Counted from the stretch's first letter, positions 15,033 to 23,880 are shown. The stretch is DNA of 64,000 nt from JAHCIE01 sp034431435 (GCA_034431435.1 DAOUDG010000065.1:1-64000); one strand, 5' to 3'. Notes: generated from the sequence alone by a model not told the origin. Numbers and translations: made by a program.

Positions 15033-17723
15033 CTACGGCGTCGCCGTGTCAGCCGGTTGGCTCAGGTCGATGGCGGGGCCGCTGTCCCCCGCCGGTCGCT
15101 GGTCGGCCGGGGTCTCGGACGGCATCAAGACGATCTCGATGTCGTCACGCTTGGACGTCATTGCCGCGCCCAACTGCCCATTCTTGGCAATGATCGGCAT
15201 GAACTGATAGTACAGCACCGTCTGGGCCGCGCCCACACTGATCTCGTCCACGCCGACGGTGGTCCCGGTGGCGCTCGCGCTCAGGCTGAACGTCAGGTCG
15301 AACTGGGCGCCCGCGTACTGCGGCCCCAGTTGGAAGTAGGCGTGCCGCCAGCCGGGCGCGCCTGATAGCGGAACCGTATTGACGACAGCCGCCTGGCCGT
15401 TGGACCAGTTGCCAAACGTCACCTGCATCGAGCCAGTCGTCGCGCCGCTGACGATGTACAGGAAGGATACCACGCTGGTTGTCGGGCTGGCGGGCACAGT
15501 GACCTGCTGGCTGAGGCTGCCACCAGCGCCGAGCGCCGCGCTCTGGAGGCCGGAATGCCCCGTGCCCAGCGTCACGTTACCGCTGGTCGTCCAGCCGGTG
15601 AGGCCGGACTGGAAGTTGCCATTGGCGACGGTATCGTTCTGAGGGCGGAGGTAGATGTCAACGTTGGGCTGCATCCCCGACGCGGCTGGCACGCTGACCG
15701 CCGCGAAGGGCAGGTAGTTGGGATGCGAGGCGTTGATGGTGCGGGCGATGACCGCATCCCAGTACAGATCGTAGTTGCCGAAGCCGCCGGTCACGGTATT
15801 GTTGTTCAGCGCACCCGGCGTGCCGGCCACGGTCGCGCCCGCGATGGGCAGGTCCAGGTTACCCAGCACCCGGCCGCTGGTTTGGACAACGGCAATGGTC
15901 GTCTGGTTGTTCTGGCCGGTGACCCAATCGCTCACGTTCCCAACGCCGTCGCGGGCGCGGACACGGAAGGCGTAGGTGTTGCCCGTCGCGCCAAAGTACG
16001 TACCACTCGTGAAGGTCACGGCGTGGAGCCAGTCTGTCCAGCCGCCGCCGTTGATACTGGCCTGAAGGTCGTAACTGGCGACGCCGCTGACAGTGTCGGT
16101 TGCGGACCAGGTGACGACGATGTTCGTGCTGACCTGATAGCGCGCGGCGACGCTTAGCGTGGGCACGGGTGGCGTGCCGTCCACCACCGTCGCGACAAAC
16201 GGCGACCAGTCGGACACGATGCCGGCGTTGTTCTGGGCGCGTACGCGGAAGCTATACGTGCTGCCGGTCTGGCCGTTGGTGAGCACATAGCTGGTGTTGG
16301 GCGTTGGGACGGCGCCCTGGCCCACACCATCCTGGTAAATCTCCAACTGATAGCCCTTGATGCCACTGATGCTGTCGAAACCCGACCACGATACGGTGAA
16401 AGTCGGCGGCGAGATCGCAGGCAGCGGATTGATGGTCACCGTGGGTGGCGTGGTCTGCACCACCGTCTGGGTGCTGATCCAGTCACTCACGTTGCCGGCA
16501 TTGTCGCGCGCGCGGATGCGGAAGGTATAGGTGTGGCCGTCGATGCCGCCGCTGAAGTTCTGGCTCGTCGCCGTCGTGGTGAAATAGGTCACCGGGTTGC
16601 CGTTGTCGTAGGCCTCGAAGTCGTAGTTCTGGATGCCGGAGCCGCTATCGGAGCCAAGCCAGGCTACGGTGAACGATGGCTGCGAGAAGGCCGGCAGCGG
16701 CGGCGTCCACTGGACGGTCGGCGGGGTCGTGTCGATGGCGGTCTCGTTACCGGGCAGACTCCACGTCGCCTTGACCCCATCGGGGTAAATGGCGCGCACG
16801 CGGAACTGATAGATGTAGCCCTGCTCGGCGTTGAAGGTCGCCGAGGTGCTGTCGTAGTTGCTCAGCCAGCGCGTCCAGCCGCCGAAGCCGCCGCTGAACG
16901 TGCGCCGCCGATACTCCACGTCCCACTTGCGCGCGCTGACCGCCCCGCCCGAGTCCCAGTGCACGGTGAAGGTCGTGCCCGAGTTGGCGGGCAGGTTCAG
17001 GACGCGGGCGATGCCATAGTTGATCTGGAGCTTGGGGCGATGGCCGTGGTCGGGCGACTCACGCGACCAGAACGCGCGGTCAAAAGCCACCCCCGGACGC
17101 ACCGTCTCGTCCCCGATGAGGATGACGCCTTGATTGTGGAAGTCCCCGTTGACCCAACGGCGGGTCAGGTTCGTCAGGTCCCACTCGTAAGAACCGGTGG
17201 TTGTCCCCACGAAGGTGCTGGCCCAATTGTGCGAGTTGTCGTAGCTGGGCAGCGTATTCCAGGTGACGGAATGCTCATTCCACGACCCGGTGATACGACG
17301 CACGACGACGTTCATCGAGCCGCCGCCCTGGGTGGCATACAGAGTCAGCTTCATGAAGGAGGCGTCGACAATCGCGCCGTCCGGCACGTCGCTCTTCCAA
17401 TACAGGAGCGTCCGCTCGGCCTGGGCGTCGGATCGACCGTCCCAGCCCACGAACAGTACCTGATCGCCACCTCGATTCTGGTTGGCGTAGGCGGGACCAG
17501 ACGCAACCCACGCATCTTCATGGGCGGTCAAATCGGCGTGGTTGTAGGGTCCGTTCGGCCCCATGACCTTTTCCGTCGTCGGCGGGGCGAGGGGGGCATT
17601 GGGGATAGGGGGCAACGGCTGCTTCGGGTCGGGGGGATCGGCGCTTACGGCGGTCACGCCTAGCACAGCAACGAGCAGGGCGAGAAGGCCGGCGACAAGC
17701 GCCCGACGATAGGGGGTAGGCAT
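15033..17723 (-). CDS. Secreted DNRLRE-domain protein with fibronectin III-like repeats
   Basis: An 896-residue exported protein. After a signal peptide (about residues 1-29, cleavage near VSA-DP) comes a DNRLRE-type domain at about 60-240 (RTLLYWKSDVPDGAIV, VTWNTLP). About four Fn3-like repeats follow between 240 and 620 (recurring YTFRIRARDNAGNVSDW), then a carboxypeptidase-regulatory-like segment and a jelly-roll-like region. Such proteins bind surfaces or polysaccharide outside the cell; no catalytic domain is evident. Of two adjacent ATGs the second (17723) has the better AGGAGG spacing. A promoter is visible upstream. No C-terminal anchor is clear, though residues past 850 are low complexity. 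Confidence 0.82.
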   Translation of the reverse strand: MPTPYRRALVAGLLALLVAVLGVTAVSADPPDPKQPLPPIPNAPLAPPTTEKVMGPNGPYNHADLTAHEDAWVASGPAYANQNRGGDQVLFVGWDGRSDAQAERTLLYWKSDVPDGAIVDASFMKLTLYATQGGGSMNVVVRRITGSWNEHSVTWNTLPSYDNSHNWASTFVGTTTGSYEWDLTNLTRRWVNGDFHNQGVILIGDETVRPGVAFDRAFWSRESPDHGHRPKLQINYGIARVLNLPANSGTTFTVHWDSGGAVSARKWDVEYRRRTFSGGFGGWTRWLSNYDSTSATFNAEQGYIYQFRVRAIYPDGVKATWSLPGNETAIDTTPPTVQWTPPLPAFSQPSFTVAWLGSDSGSGIQNYDFEAYDNGNPVTYFTTTATSQNFSGGIDGHTYTFRIRARDNAGNVSDWISTQTVVQTTPPTVTINPLPAISPPTFTVSWSGFDSISGIKGYQLEIYQDGVGQGAVPTPNTSYVLTNGQTGSTYSFRVRAQNNAGIVSDWSPFVATVVDGTPPVPTLSVAARYQVSTNIVVTWSATDTVSGVASYDLQASINGGGWTDWLHAVTFTSGTYFGATGNTYAFRVRARDGVGNVSDWVTGQNNQTTIAVVQTSGRVLGNLDLPIAGATVAGTPGALNNNTVTGGFGNYDLYWDAVIARTINASHPNYLPFAAVSVPAASGMQPNVDIYLRPQNDTVANGNFQSGLTGWTTSGNVTLGTGHSGLQSAALGAGGSLSQQVTVPASPTTSVVSFLYIVSGATTGSMQVTFGNWSNGQAAVVNTVPLSGAPGWRHAYFQLGPQYAGAQFDLTFSLSASATGTTVGVDEISVGAAQTVLYYQFMPIIAKNGQLGAAMTSKRDDIEIVLMPSETPADQRPAGDSGPAIDLSQPADTATP

Positions 17724-17820
17724 CATGTCCTCCTAATCACGGGCGTGGGCAAGACGCTCGCGCCATGCGGGACACGGCGCGCTTCGCCTCGCGGAACCCT
17801 CCTTTGGGTGTCCACTTACA

Positions 17821-17849
17821 ATTCTACACTGTTCGAGTGACAATAGCAA
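17821..17849 (-). promoter_or_regulatory. Promoter of the DNRLRE-protein gene
   Basis: Leftward TTGCTA, 17-base spacer, TAGAAT, about 90 bases before the start codon. Confidence 0.6.
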
Positions 17850-17879
17850 CGCCAAAAAGGAAGGGAAATCACTCAGGGA

Positions 17880-18521
17880 TCAGGGAGCGGAGGCCGCCGA
17901 CGCGCTGGCCTGTTCGAGGAGCGTGACAAACTCGGCCAGCACCATCGCCGTCGCACCCCACACTTTGTGGGGACCAACGCGGTAGTAGGGCACCCGGGTA
18001 TCCACGCCGCGCAGATCCCAGGTCTCCTCCGCCACGCTATTGGCGTCGAGCAGCGTAGCCACCGCCACCTCGAGCACCTCGGCTACCTCGCGGGGGTCGG
18101 GGTGGAAGGTCGGTCGTGTCGCGGCGGCAGCAACGACAGGGTAGACGAGATAGTTGCTCGGCGGCAGATACAGGGGCGTCAGTCTCCCCAGCACCTTGAC
18201 GCTATCTGAGGCCACCCCCAGTTCTTCGTGAGCCTCGCGGAGCGCGGCCGCCGCCGGCGTCTCCTCCCCCTCGATACCACCGCCCGGCAGGGAGACCTGT
18301 CCCTTGTGGGTTGTGAGGTCGTCGGTACGCTTCGTAAGGACGAGGTGAAGACGGCCATCCAACGGGTACAGGAGCAGCAGCACCCCGGCCTGTCGCGGAC
18401 GCTGGCCGGGTGGCGGCGTCACGACCCGCGGCTGTGGCATCATGCGGAGCCAGCCGCTGGGGCCAGGCCGCTCGAGTGTCAGAGCGTATTCAATTTGCTC
18501 AATCGTCGGCACTGATGTCAT
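17880..18521 (-). CDS. NUDIX hydrolase, CoA pyrophosphatase-like
   Basis: A 213-residue NUDIX enzyme. The complete NUDIX box (GX5EX7REUXEEXGU) lies near residues 90-112, with REAHEELGV at its end. The preceding TTHKGQVSLPGG matches the CoA-pyrophosphatase subgroup (NudL/YeaB-like), which cleaves CoA to phosphopantetheine and adenosine 3',5'-bisphosphate. Other substrates are possible. I start it at ATG 18521; the frame opens further to 18551 but the extra ten residues show no signal. It is divergent from infA, with 63 bases between. Confidence 0.85.
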   Translation of the reverse strand: MTSVPTIEQIEYALTLERPGPSGWLRMMPQPRVVTPPPGQRPRQAGVLLLLYPLDGRLHLVLTKRTDDLTTHKGQVSLPGGGIEGEETPAAAALREAHEELGVASDSVKVLGRLTPLYLPPSNYLVYPVVAAAATRPTFHPDPREVAEVLEVAVATLLDANSVAEETWDLRGVDTRVPYYRVGPHKVWGATAMVLAEFVTLLEQASASAASAP

Positions 18522-18584
18522 AATAGTCTCGGTCGCCGTCGGCCGGGGCAATTATAGTCCATCCCCCTCTCGAAAGGAGATTCC

Positions 18585-18848
18585 ATGGCAAAAAAGCCAG
18601 CCCAGTCGGACAAGCTCGAGACCGAAGGTGTGGTGATCGAGGCGCTGCCCAATGCGTCGTTCCGCGTACAACTCGATGGCGGCATGGAGACCCTGGCCTA
18701 CCTGGCCGGCCGCCTGCGCAAGAACAACATCCGCGTCCTGTTGGGCGACCGGGTGCGCGTTGAGTTGACACCCTACGACCTCACGCGGGGCCGCATCGTG
18801 TACCGCCTCAGCAGCAAGCCCTCCCCCATGCAGCAACCCCCGCCATGA
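18585..18848 (+). CDS. infA: Translation initiation factor IF-1
   Basis: An 87-residue S1/OB-fold protein with the IF-1 blocks EGVVIEALPNASFRVQL, RKNNIRVLLGDRV and LTPYDLTRGRIVYR. IF-1 binds the ribosomal A site during initiation. It is longer than the usual 72 residues because of a short charged N-terminal lead and a Pro/Gln-rich tail. GAAAGGAG precedes the ATG. It is not in a ribosomal-protein cluster here; a second infA in the spc/alpha operon elsewhere is possible. Confidence 0.95.
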   Translation: MAKKPAQSDKLETEGVVIEALPNASFRVQLDGGMETLAYLAGRLRKNNIRVLLGDRVRVELTPYDLTRGRIVYRLSSKPSPMQQPPP

Positions 18849-18878
18849 CCTCCCTCCTCACCTTGCCGGACGAATGCC

Positions 18879-18945
18879 GTTTCAGGCTTCTTGTCTCATG
18901 TTGCCGGTGATGGTTGGCCACGACATGAGACACGAGGCTTGAAAC
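18879..18945 (+). repeat. Long hairpin between infA and the HPF-like gene
   Basis: Arms of 22 bases (18879-18900 and 18924-18945) flank a 23-base loop. With G-U pairs, 21 of 22 positions pair in the transcript. The ribosome binding site of the HPF-like gene starts five bases later. No T-run follows, so it looks like an RNA regulatory or processing element rather than a plain terminator. Confidence 0.75.
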
Positions 18946-18964
18946 CATTTCAAGGAGTGGAATC

Positions 18965-19354
18965 ATGATCGATCAGCTCACTGCCCTCGACGTCACGGTC
19001 AGCGAAGGCGACAAGCACAAGATTGCGACCAAAGTCGCCAAGCTCGACAAGCTCCTCACCCGTTGGGACCAGGATACGGTGTGGATTCGTGTCGCCCTCA
19101 AGCCGAGCCAGCGCAATGGCGGGGTCCATGCCCTGCTGACGGTCGGCATCCCTGGCGCGACGCTGGTCACGGAGGAGGAAGCCGATACAGCAGTGAAAGC
19201 AGTCAGCGTGGCGGTCGACGAGATGGAGCGCGAGCTTCGCAAGCGTAAGACGCGCTTCGAGCAGCAGCGACACGGTCCCGGCATCACCGAGGCGCTGACC
19301 GCGCCGGCCGAGCCAGACGAAGAAGATTTCGCCCCGCCAGCCGAGCCGCGCTAA
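18965..19354 (+). CDS. HPF/RaiA-like ribosome-associated protein
   Basis: A 129-residue protein with the pattern of the sigma-54-modulation/S30EA family: a short N-terminal strand, KLDKLLTRW helix, beta strands (WIRVALKPSQ, ALLTVGIPGATL) and the C-terminal helix AVDEMERELRKRKTR. Family members bind the 30S decoding centre and stop translation or pair ribosomes in stress. It lacks the long C-terminal dimerisation domain and instead has a short acidic/Pro tail. AAGGAGTGG precedes the ATG. It follows infA by 116 bases with a strong hairpin between, so both genes may share one transcript. Confidence 0.75.
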   Translation: MIDQLTALDVTVSEGDKHKIATKVAKLDKLLTRWDQDTVWIRVALKPSQRNGGVHALLTVGIPGATLVTEEEADTAVKAVSVAVDEMERELRKRKTRFEQQRHGPGITEALTAPAEPDEEDFAPPAEPR

Positions 19355-19371
19355 CCTCAGACAATCATAAA

Positions 19372-19425
19372 GGTTGGGAGCCTCAGCAGCCATGCAACGT
19401 CTGGCTGAGGCTCCCAACCCTATCA
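19372..19425 (+). terminator. Bidirectional terminator between the HPF-like and methyltransferase genes
   Basis: A perfect 16-base stem (19372-19387 with 19404-19419) with a 16-base loop lies between two convergent genes. It is followed rightward by CTATCATTTT and leftward by an A/T-rich stretch. Confidence 0.85.
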
Positions 19426-19436
19426 TTTTCCGGGCA

Positions 19437-20267
19437 TCAGCCCCGGTCCTTCTCCCACCACAGCGCGGCCCCGAATCGCTCCCTGGGCGGCATCGTGAGC
19501 CTCCCGTCCTGCTCGACGAGCCGATCCGCCAGGGCCGCCCGCAACGCGGCGTCGCGCCTGGGGTCGGCCCGCAGCCCAAGCCGCTCGCGGTAGGCAACCA
19601 CGGCCGCATCCAGGTCGTCGAAGACGAGCATCGGCGTGACGGGTAGCAGCGTCGCGTTCACGGGAATGCCAAGCTCGAAGATGACAGCCGCGGCGTCCAG
19701 GTAGGTCGGGCCATCGGGCACGCGCCAGCCGCGAAATTCCTCCCACAGGTTAGCCAGATGCCCAACCGGGTGCGTCAGGGGCAGATAGACAACCACAGCC
19801 TGACGCGCCGCGCGGTCCAACGCGGCCACGAAGGGGGCCAGGTCGGCCACATCGTAGAGCACGTTGGCGCACAGCGCCACGTCGGCGCGAGGCAGGTTGC
19901 CCCCCGGCGGCGGCCAGCGCAGCGACAGGATGTCCAGGGTCACGCTCCGCTCGCTCACCGCCTCGGCCAGCACAGCACGCATCCCGTCCGACGGCTCGGC
20001 GGCCGTCACACGCCAGTTGCGCTCGGCCAGGGGCAGCGCGAAGCGCCCACCCCCCGCGCCGACATCGAGGAGCGTCGCCCCGTCCGCCCACCAGCGACTC
20101 AGGAAGACGACCAGGGGTTCTTCGCGCCCTTGCACGGCGCGGTTGATGGCGCGGAAGCGGTGGGCATGGGCGCGCCAGCCATCGCTGGTCGGGCTATCGG
20201 GGGCCTGTTCGGGCGGCGGCGCGGTCCACTGGATAAGCTGGTCGCGCCAGCGGTCGGCGGGGGACAT
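19437..20267 (-). CDS. Class I SAM-dependent methyltransferase
   Basis: A 276-residue protein with SAM-binding motif I LLDVGAGGGRFALPLA (about residues 66-81), an acidic residue after the next strand (AAEPS) and motif IV-like DVALCANVLYDV near 130. The substrate is not predictable; the overall type is that of small-molecule methyltransferases. It is the last gene before the convergent terminator and follows livF of the first ABC operon, but a hairpin lies between. Confidence 0.8.
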   Translation of the reverse strand: MSPADRWRDQLIQWTAPPPEQAPDSPTSDGWRAHAHRFRAINRAVQGREEPLVVFLSRWWADGATLLDVGAGGGRFALPLAERNWRVTAAEPSDGMRAVLAEAVSERSVTLDILSLRWPPPGGNLPRADVALCANVLYDVADLAPFVAALDRAARQAVVVYLPLTHPVGHLANLWEEFRGWRVPDGPTYLDAAAVIFELGIPVNATLLPVTPMLVFDDLDAAVVAYRERLGLRADPRRDAALRAALADRLVEQDGRLTMPPRERFGAALWWEKDRG

Positions 20268-20280
20268 TACGCCTCACGGC

Positions 20281-20314
20281 GGACCTGACGGGTTTTCAGC
20301 AACCTGTCAGGTCC
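20281..20314 (-). terminator. Hairpin after the first liv operon
   Basis: A 12-base stem (11 paired; 20281-20292 with 20303-20314) with a ten-base loop between livF and the methyltransferase gene. No T-run follows leftward; partial termination is plausible. Confidence 0.55.
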
Positions 20315-20322
20315 ATGCTTCG

Positions 20323-21072
20323 TTATCCCAGATACGCCTTCTTCACTCGCTCATCCGCAACCAACTCCGCCGCATCGCCGGAGAACGTAACGCGGCCGGC
20401 CTCCAGCACATAGCCACGGTCGGCGCTGCGTAGCGCCAGTGCGGCGTTCTGCTCGACCAACAGAATCGTCACGCCGTTGTCGTGCAGCTCGCGGATGATG
20501 TCGAAAATCTCGCGCACGATGAGCGGCGCCAGGCCCAGACTCGGCTCGTCGAGAAGTAGCAGGCGCGGGCGGCTCATCAGGGCGCGGGCGATGGCGAGCA
20601 TCTGCTGCTCGCCGCCGCTGAGCGTCCCCGCCAGCTGGTAGCGGCGCTCGCCCAGGCGCGGGAAGCGGTGAAACATGCGGTCCACGTCGACGCGAATCGC
20701 GGCGCGGTCAGCGCGGCTGTACGCGCCGAGGAGCAGGTTGTCCATGACCGTCTGGCGGGCCAGCATGCGGCGACCCTCCGGCGCGTGGGCAATGCCCAGG
20801 CGCACCACCTCGTCGGCGCGGCAGCGCAACAGGTCGCGGCCGTCGTAGGTGATTCGCCCGGCGCGGGGCGTCAGCAGGCGTGAGATGGCGCGCAGGGTGG
20901 TGCTCTTGCCCGCCCCGTTCGCGCCGATGAGCGTCACTACCTCGCCCTCGTAGACCTGGAGACTCACCTCGGCGAGGGCCTGGATACCGCCGTAATTGAC
21001 GAACAGCCGCTCGATGGATAGCAGAGGGGAACGAGCCTGGACGTTGGGCGCGGCGGCCGTGGGCGCGGTCAT
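20323..21072 (-). CDS. livF: Branched-chain amino acid ABC transporter ATPase, LivF-like (operon 1)
   Basis: A 249-residue ABC ATPase with Walker A GANGAGKST (near residue 44), signature LSGGEQQ, Walker B LLLLDEP and the typical LivF end (VLEAGRV, VKKAYLG). It energises the livHM permease. I start it at the ATG at 21072, which overlaps the livG stop (ATGA). It is the last gene of livKHMGF operon 1. The substrate class (Leu/Ile/Val, other amino acids, amides or urea) cannot be fixed from the ATPase. Confidence 0.92.
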   Translation of the reverse strand: MTAPTAAAPNVQARSPLLSIERLFVNYGGIQALAEVSLQVYEGEVVTLIGANGAGKSTTLRAISRLLTPRAGRITYDGRDLLRCRADEVVRLGIAHAPEGRRMLARQTVMDNLLLGAYSRADRAAIRVDVDRMFHRFPRLGERRYQLAGTLSGGEQQMLAIARALMSRPRLLLLDEPSLGLAPLIVREIFDIIRELHDNGVTILLVEQNAALALRSADRGYVLEAGRVTFSGDAAELVADERVKKAYLG

Positions 21073-21881
21073 TCCGGCTCTCCCAGGTAGGCCTCGATAA
21101 CCGCCTCGTCGTTCTTGACCTGCGTCGGGTCGCCCAGGGCAATGAGGTGGCCGAAGTGCAGCACGGCGATCCGGTCGCACAGCCCCATCACCAGGGGCAC
21201 CGAATGCTCGATGAGCAGGATAGTCAGGCCGAACCGGGTGCGCAGGTCGCGGATGAACGCACTCAGGTCGGCCTTCTCTGACGGGTTCATGCCCGCTGCC
21301 GGCTCATCCAGCAGCAAGACGCGGGGCTTGAGGGCCAGGGCGCGGGCAATCTCCAGGCGGCGCTGGTCACCGTAGGGGAAATGGCGCGCCTTCACCTCGG
21401 CGCGGTCGGCCAGCCCTACCAAAGTGAGCAGCTCCATGGCCCGCTGTCGGGTCTCGCGCTCCTCGCGCGGCGCGGGCGGCAGGTTGAACACACCTTGCAG
21501 CAGCCCGGCCTGGGTGTGGGCGAACTGGGGAATCATGACGTTCATGCGCGCCGACAGGTCGCCGAACAGGCGAATGTTCTGGAAAGTGCGGCCGATGCCC
21601 CGCTGCGCGATCTGGTAGGGCTTGAGATGGGTGATATCCGCGCCGTCATACACCAGCTGCCCGCTCGTGGTTGGCGTCAGCCCCGTCATCAGGTTGAACA
21701 GGGTCGTCTTGCCCGCTCCATTGGGGCCGATGAGACCAAAGATCTCGCCGGGCTGGACGTCGAAGGACACATTGTTGACGGCCAGCAGGCCGCCAAACCG
21801 GCGCGTCATCGCCTGCGCCTGGAGTATGGGGCGCGCAGCGGTGTCCGCCGCAGACGCGGGCAGGGGCGCGGCGTGGCTCAT
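21069..21881 (-). CDS. livG: Branched-chain amino acid ABC transporter ATPase, LivG-like (operon 1)
   Basis: A 270-residue ABC ATPase. MTRRFGGLLAVNNVSF, Walker A GPNGAGKTT, IGRTFQNIRLF, YGDQRRLEIARAL and LLLLDEPAAGMNPSE are LivG hallmarks, the last two serving as signature and Walker B. It pairs with LivF. The ATG at 21881 overlaps the livM stop (ATGA), with GAAGGAAAG upstream; an in-frame extension to 22043 lies over livM and is a shadow. Confidence 0.93.
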   Translation of the reverse strand: MSHAAPLPASAADTAARPILQAQAMTRRFGGLLAVNNVSFDVQPGEIFGLIGPNGAGKTTLFNLMTGLTPTTSGQLVYDGADITHLKPYQIAQRGIGRTFQNIRLFGDLSARMNVMIPQFAHTQAGLLQGVFNLPPAPREERETRQRAMELLTLVGLADRAEVKARHFPYGDQRRLEIARALALKPRVLLLDEPAAGMNPSEKADLSAFIRDLRTRFGLTILLIEHSVPLVMGLCDRIAVLHFGHLIALGDPTQVKNDEAVIEAYLGEPE

Positions 21882-22837
21882 ACCGGGCTTTCCTTCGAGG
21901 GCGTCGGCTCGTGCCGCTCGCCGAAGCCGAGCCGCGCCAGTAGCTCTGGCGTGATAAGGCCGCGCGGGAAGAAGATCGCGCCCAGGGCGATGAGCAGGCC
22001 ATAGAAGATGAGCCGCCCCTCGCGTAGAAATTGCGCCAGCCACGTCGGCAAGACGGGAATGGCGGCCAGGCCGCGCAAGGCCTCTGGCAGCGCGGTCAAC
22101 ACCATGGCCCCAACCACGGGGCCAAGCACGGTACGCGAGCCGCCAATGAGCACGAAGGCCAGCAGGCTCACGCTACTATCGAAGGTTCCCTGCCGGGTAT
22201 TCCAGGTGTTGAGGAAGTGCGCGCTGATGACGCCGACCAGGCCCGCCAGAATCGCGCCCGACGTGAAAGCCAGCACCTTGGCGTAGGTGGAGTTGACGCC
22301 CATCGCGTCGGCGGCCAGTTCGTCCTCGCGGATGGCAATCATGGCGCGCCCCACCCGCGTCCGTTCCAGGCGGTACACGAACAGCATCGCCAGCAGCAGC
22401 AAGGGCAGGGCCAGCCACACGTAGTCGCCCTGGGTCGCGAAGGGTTGCGGGATGCCAAAGATGCCCACCGCGCCGCCCGTAATCGCCAGATTGAGGGCAA
22501 CCACCCGCAGAATCTCGACGAAGGCGATAGTCGCCAGGGCCAGATAGATGCCGCGCAGCCGCAAGGCCGGGATCCCCACGACCAGGGCTAACACCGCCGT
22601 CACGACGACCGCCAGCCCCATCTCCAGAAAGACGAGGGGTAGGGGATAGCTGCTATCCGCCGACGGGAAGACCTTCGTCGAGATGACGGCTGCAATGTAG
22701 CCGCCAACGGCGTAGAAGGCGGGACTGGCCAGGGACAGTTGACCCGCCAGCAGGGGCAGATACAGCGACAGGGCCAGCGTCGCGGCCAGCAGCATGGAGA
22801 CGAACAGGAAGCCGTAGGTGTCGAAGAAGCCGTCCAT
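21878..22837 (-). CDS. livM: Branched-chain amino acid ABC transporter permease, LivM-like (operon 1)
   Basis: A 319-residue polytopic protein. The recurring LivM blocks are visible: LSLASPAFYAVGGYIAAV, GIYLALATIAFVEILRVV and the cytoplasmic coupling loop GRAMIAIREDELAADAMG at about residue 190. It forms the membrane channel with LivH, whose stop lies five bases upstream. Length is normal for the family and much shorter than the LivM of the second operon in this window. Confidence 0.92.
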   Translation of the reverse strand: MDGFFDTYGFLFVSMLLAATLALSLYLPLLAGQLSLASPAFYAVGGYIAAVISTKVFPSADSSYPLPLVFLEMGLAVVVTAVLALVVGIPALRLRGIYLALATIAFVEILRVVALNLAITGGAVGIFGIPQPFATQGDYVWLALPLLLLAMLFVYRLERTRVGRAMIAIREDELAADAMGVNSTYAKVLAFTSGAILAGLVGVISAHFLNTWNTRQGTFDSSVSLLAFVLIGGSRTVLGPVVGAMVLTALPEALRGLAAIPVLPTWLAQFLREGRLIFYGLLIALGAIFFPRGLITPELLARLGFGERHEPTPSKESPV

Positions 22838-22842
22838 AACGC

Positions 22843-23814
22843 CTAGACCTTCTCCACAGCCGGGCGGCCGAGCAACCCCTGCGGCCGCAGCAACAGGGTG
22901 ATGAACAGGAGGCCAAAGGCGACGGCGTCCTTATAGGCGACATACTGCGCCGGGACGAAGGCCTCGGCGAGGCCGAGGATCAGGCCGCCGACGACGGCGC
23001 CGGGCACGCTGCCCAGACCACCCAGCACCATCACCGCCAATCCCTTGAGGCCGAAGGAGATGCCAAAGTAGGGGCCAGTAATGCTGAAGCCGAGGCCAAC
23101 CAGCGTGCCCGCGATCCCGGCCAGGAAGCCGCTCACGAAGAACGTGAACATGATGAGGCGGTCGGTGCTGATGCCCAGCAGGCTGGCCGTCGTCGGGTCT
23201 TCCGCCACGGCCTGCAGGGCCTTGCCCACTCTGGTGCGATTGATCAGCGCCCACAGCAAGGCCACCATCAGCATCGAGACCAGGAAGATGATGATCTGGA
23301 TGGTCCGCACCGGGATCGGTGTGTCCGCCGTGCCGAAGTTGATGGCAGCGGGCAGCGCGCCGAGGGGATTCTGGTACGAGTAAATCTCCGCGCCAAAGAA
23401 GTACTGGACCAGGTTGACAATGACGACGGCCACACCGAGGCTGGAGACCAGGGCCAGCAGCGGATCCGCCCCTCGGTCGCGCAGCGGCTTGAAGAACAGC
23501 CGCTCAATCAGCACGCTGGTCAGCCCGGCCAGAATCGCGCTGACCAGCATGGCGACGACGAAGGGCAGGCTGAACGGCAGGGCGGGTTGTCCGAAGAGGG
23601 ATGTAAACACGCGGTTGAGCAGGCCATTGGGGTTGATGGCCGAGCCGGTCAGCAGATAGGTGAAATACGCGCCCAGGGTGAAGACGGCGGCGTGGGCAAA
23701 GTTGATGATGCGCAGGATGGAGAAGACGAGGGTATAGCCCAGGGCGAACAGGGCGTAGACACTGCCAATAGCCAGGCCGTTGAGAACTTGCTGGGCGAAC
23801 TGGGTAGGTGTCAT
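22843..23814 (-). CDS. livH: Branched-chain amino acid ABC transporter permease, LivH-like (operon 1)
   Basis: A 323-residue permease beginning with the family signature NGLAIGSVYALFALGYTLV and IINFAHAAVFTLGAYF. The coupling loop RTRVGKALQAVAEDP lies near residue 190 and GGLGSVPGAVVGG near 260. It forms the translocation pore with LivM. It is separated from livK by 87 bases that contain a hairpin, which may lower expression of the permease relative to the binding protein. Confidence 0.92.
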   Translation of the reverse strand: MTPTQFAQQVLNGLAIGSVYALFALGYTLVFSILRIINFAHAAVFTLGAYFTYLLTGSAINPNGLLNRVFTSLFGQPALPFSLPFVVAMLVSAILAGLTSVLIERLFFKPLRDRGADPLLALVSSLGVAVVIVNLVQYFFGAEIYSYQNPLGALPAAINFGTADTPIPVRTIQIIIFLVSMLMVALLWALINRTRVGKALQAVAEDPTTASLLGISTDRLIMFTFFVSGFLAGIAGTLVGLGFSITGPYFGISFGLKGLAVMVLGGLGSVPGAVVGGLILGLAEAFVPAQYVAYKDAVAFGLLFITLLLRPQGLLGRPAVEKV

Positions 23815-23847
23815 GAGGGTTGAAGGTTGGAGGTCAAGAGCCAGCCA

Positions 23848-23880
23848 GGTTGAAGGCTACACCGCTGGCAGCCTTCAACC
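23848..23880 (-). terminator. Hairpin between livK and livH (operon 1)
   Basis: A perfect 11-base stem (23848-23858 with 23870-23880) and an 11-base loop. Copies of the same GGTTGAAGG-like words flank it. Its place between binding-protein and permease genes suggests an attenuator or mRNA-stabilising hairpin. Confidence 0.6.
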
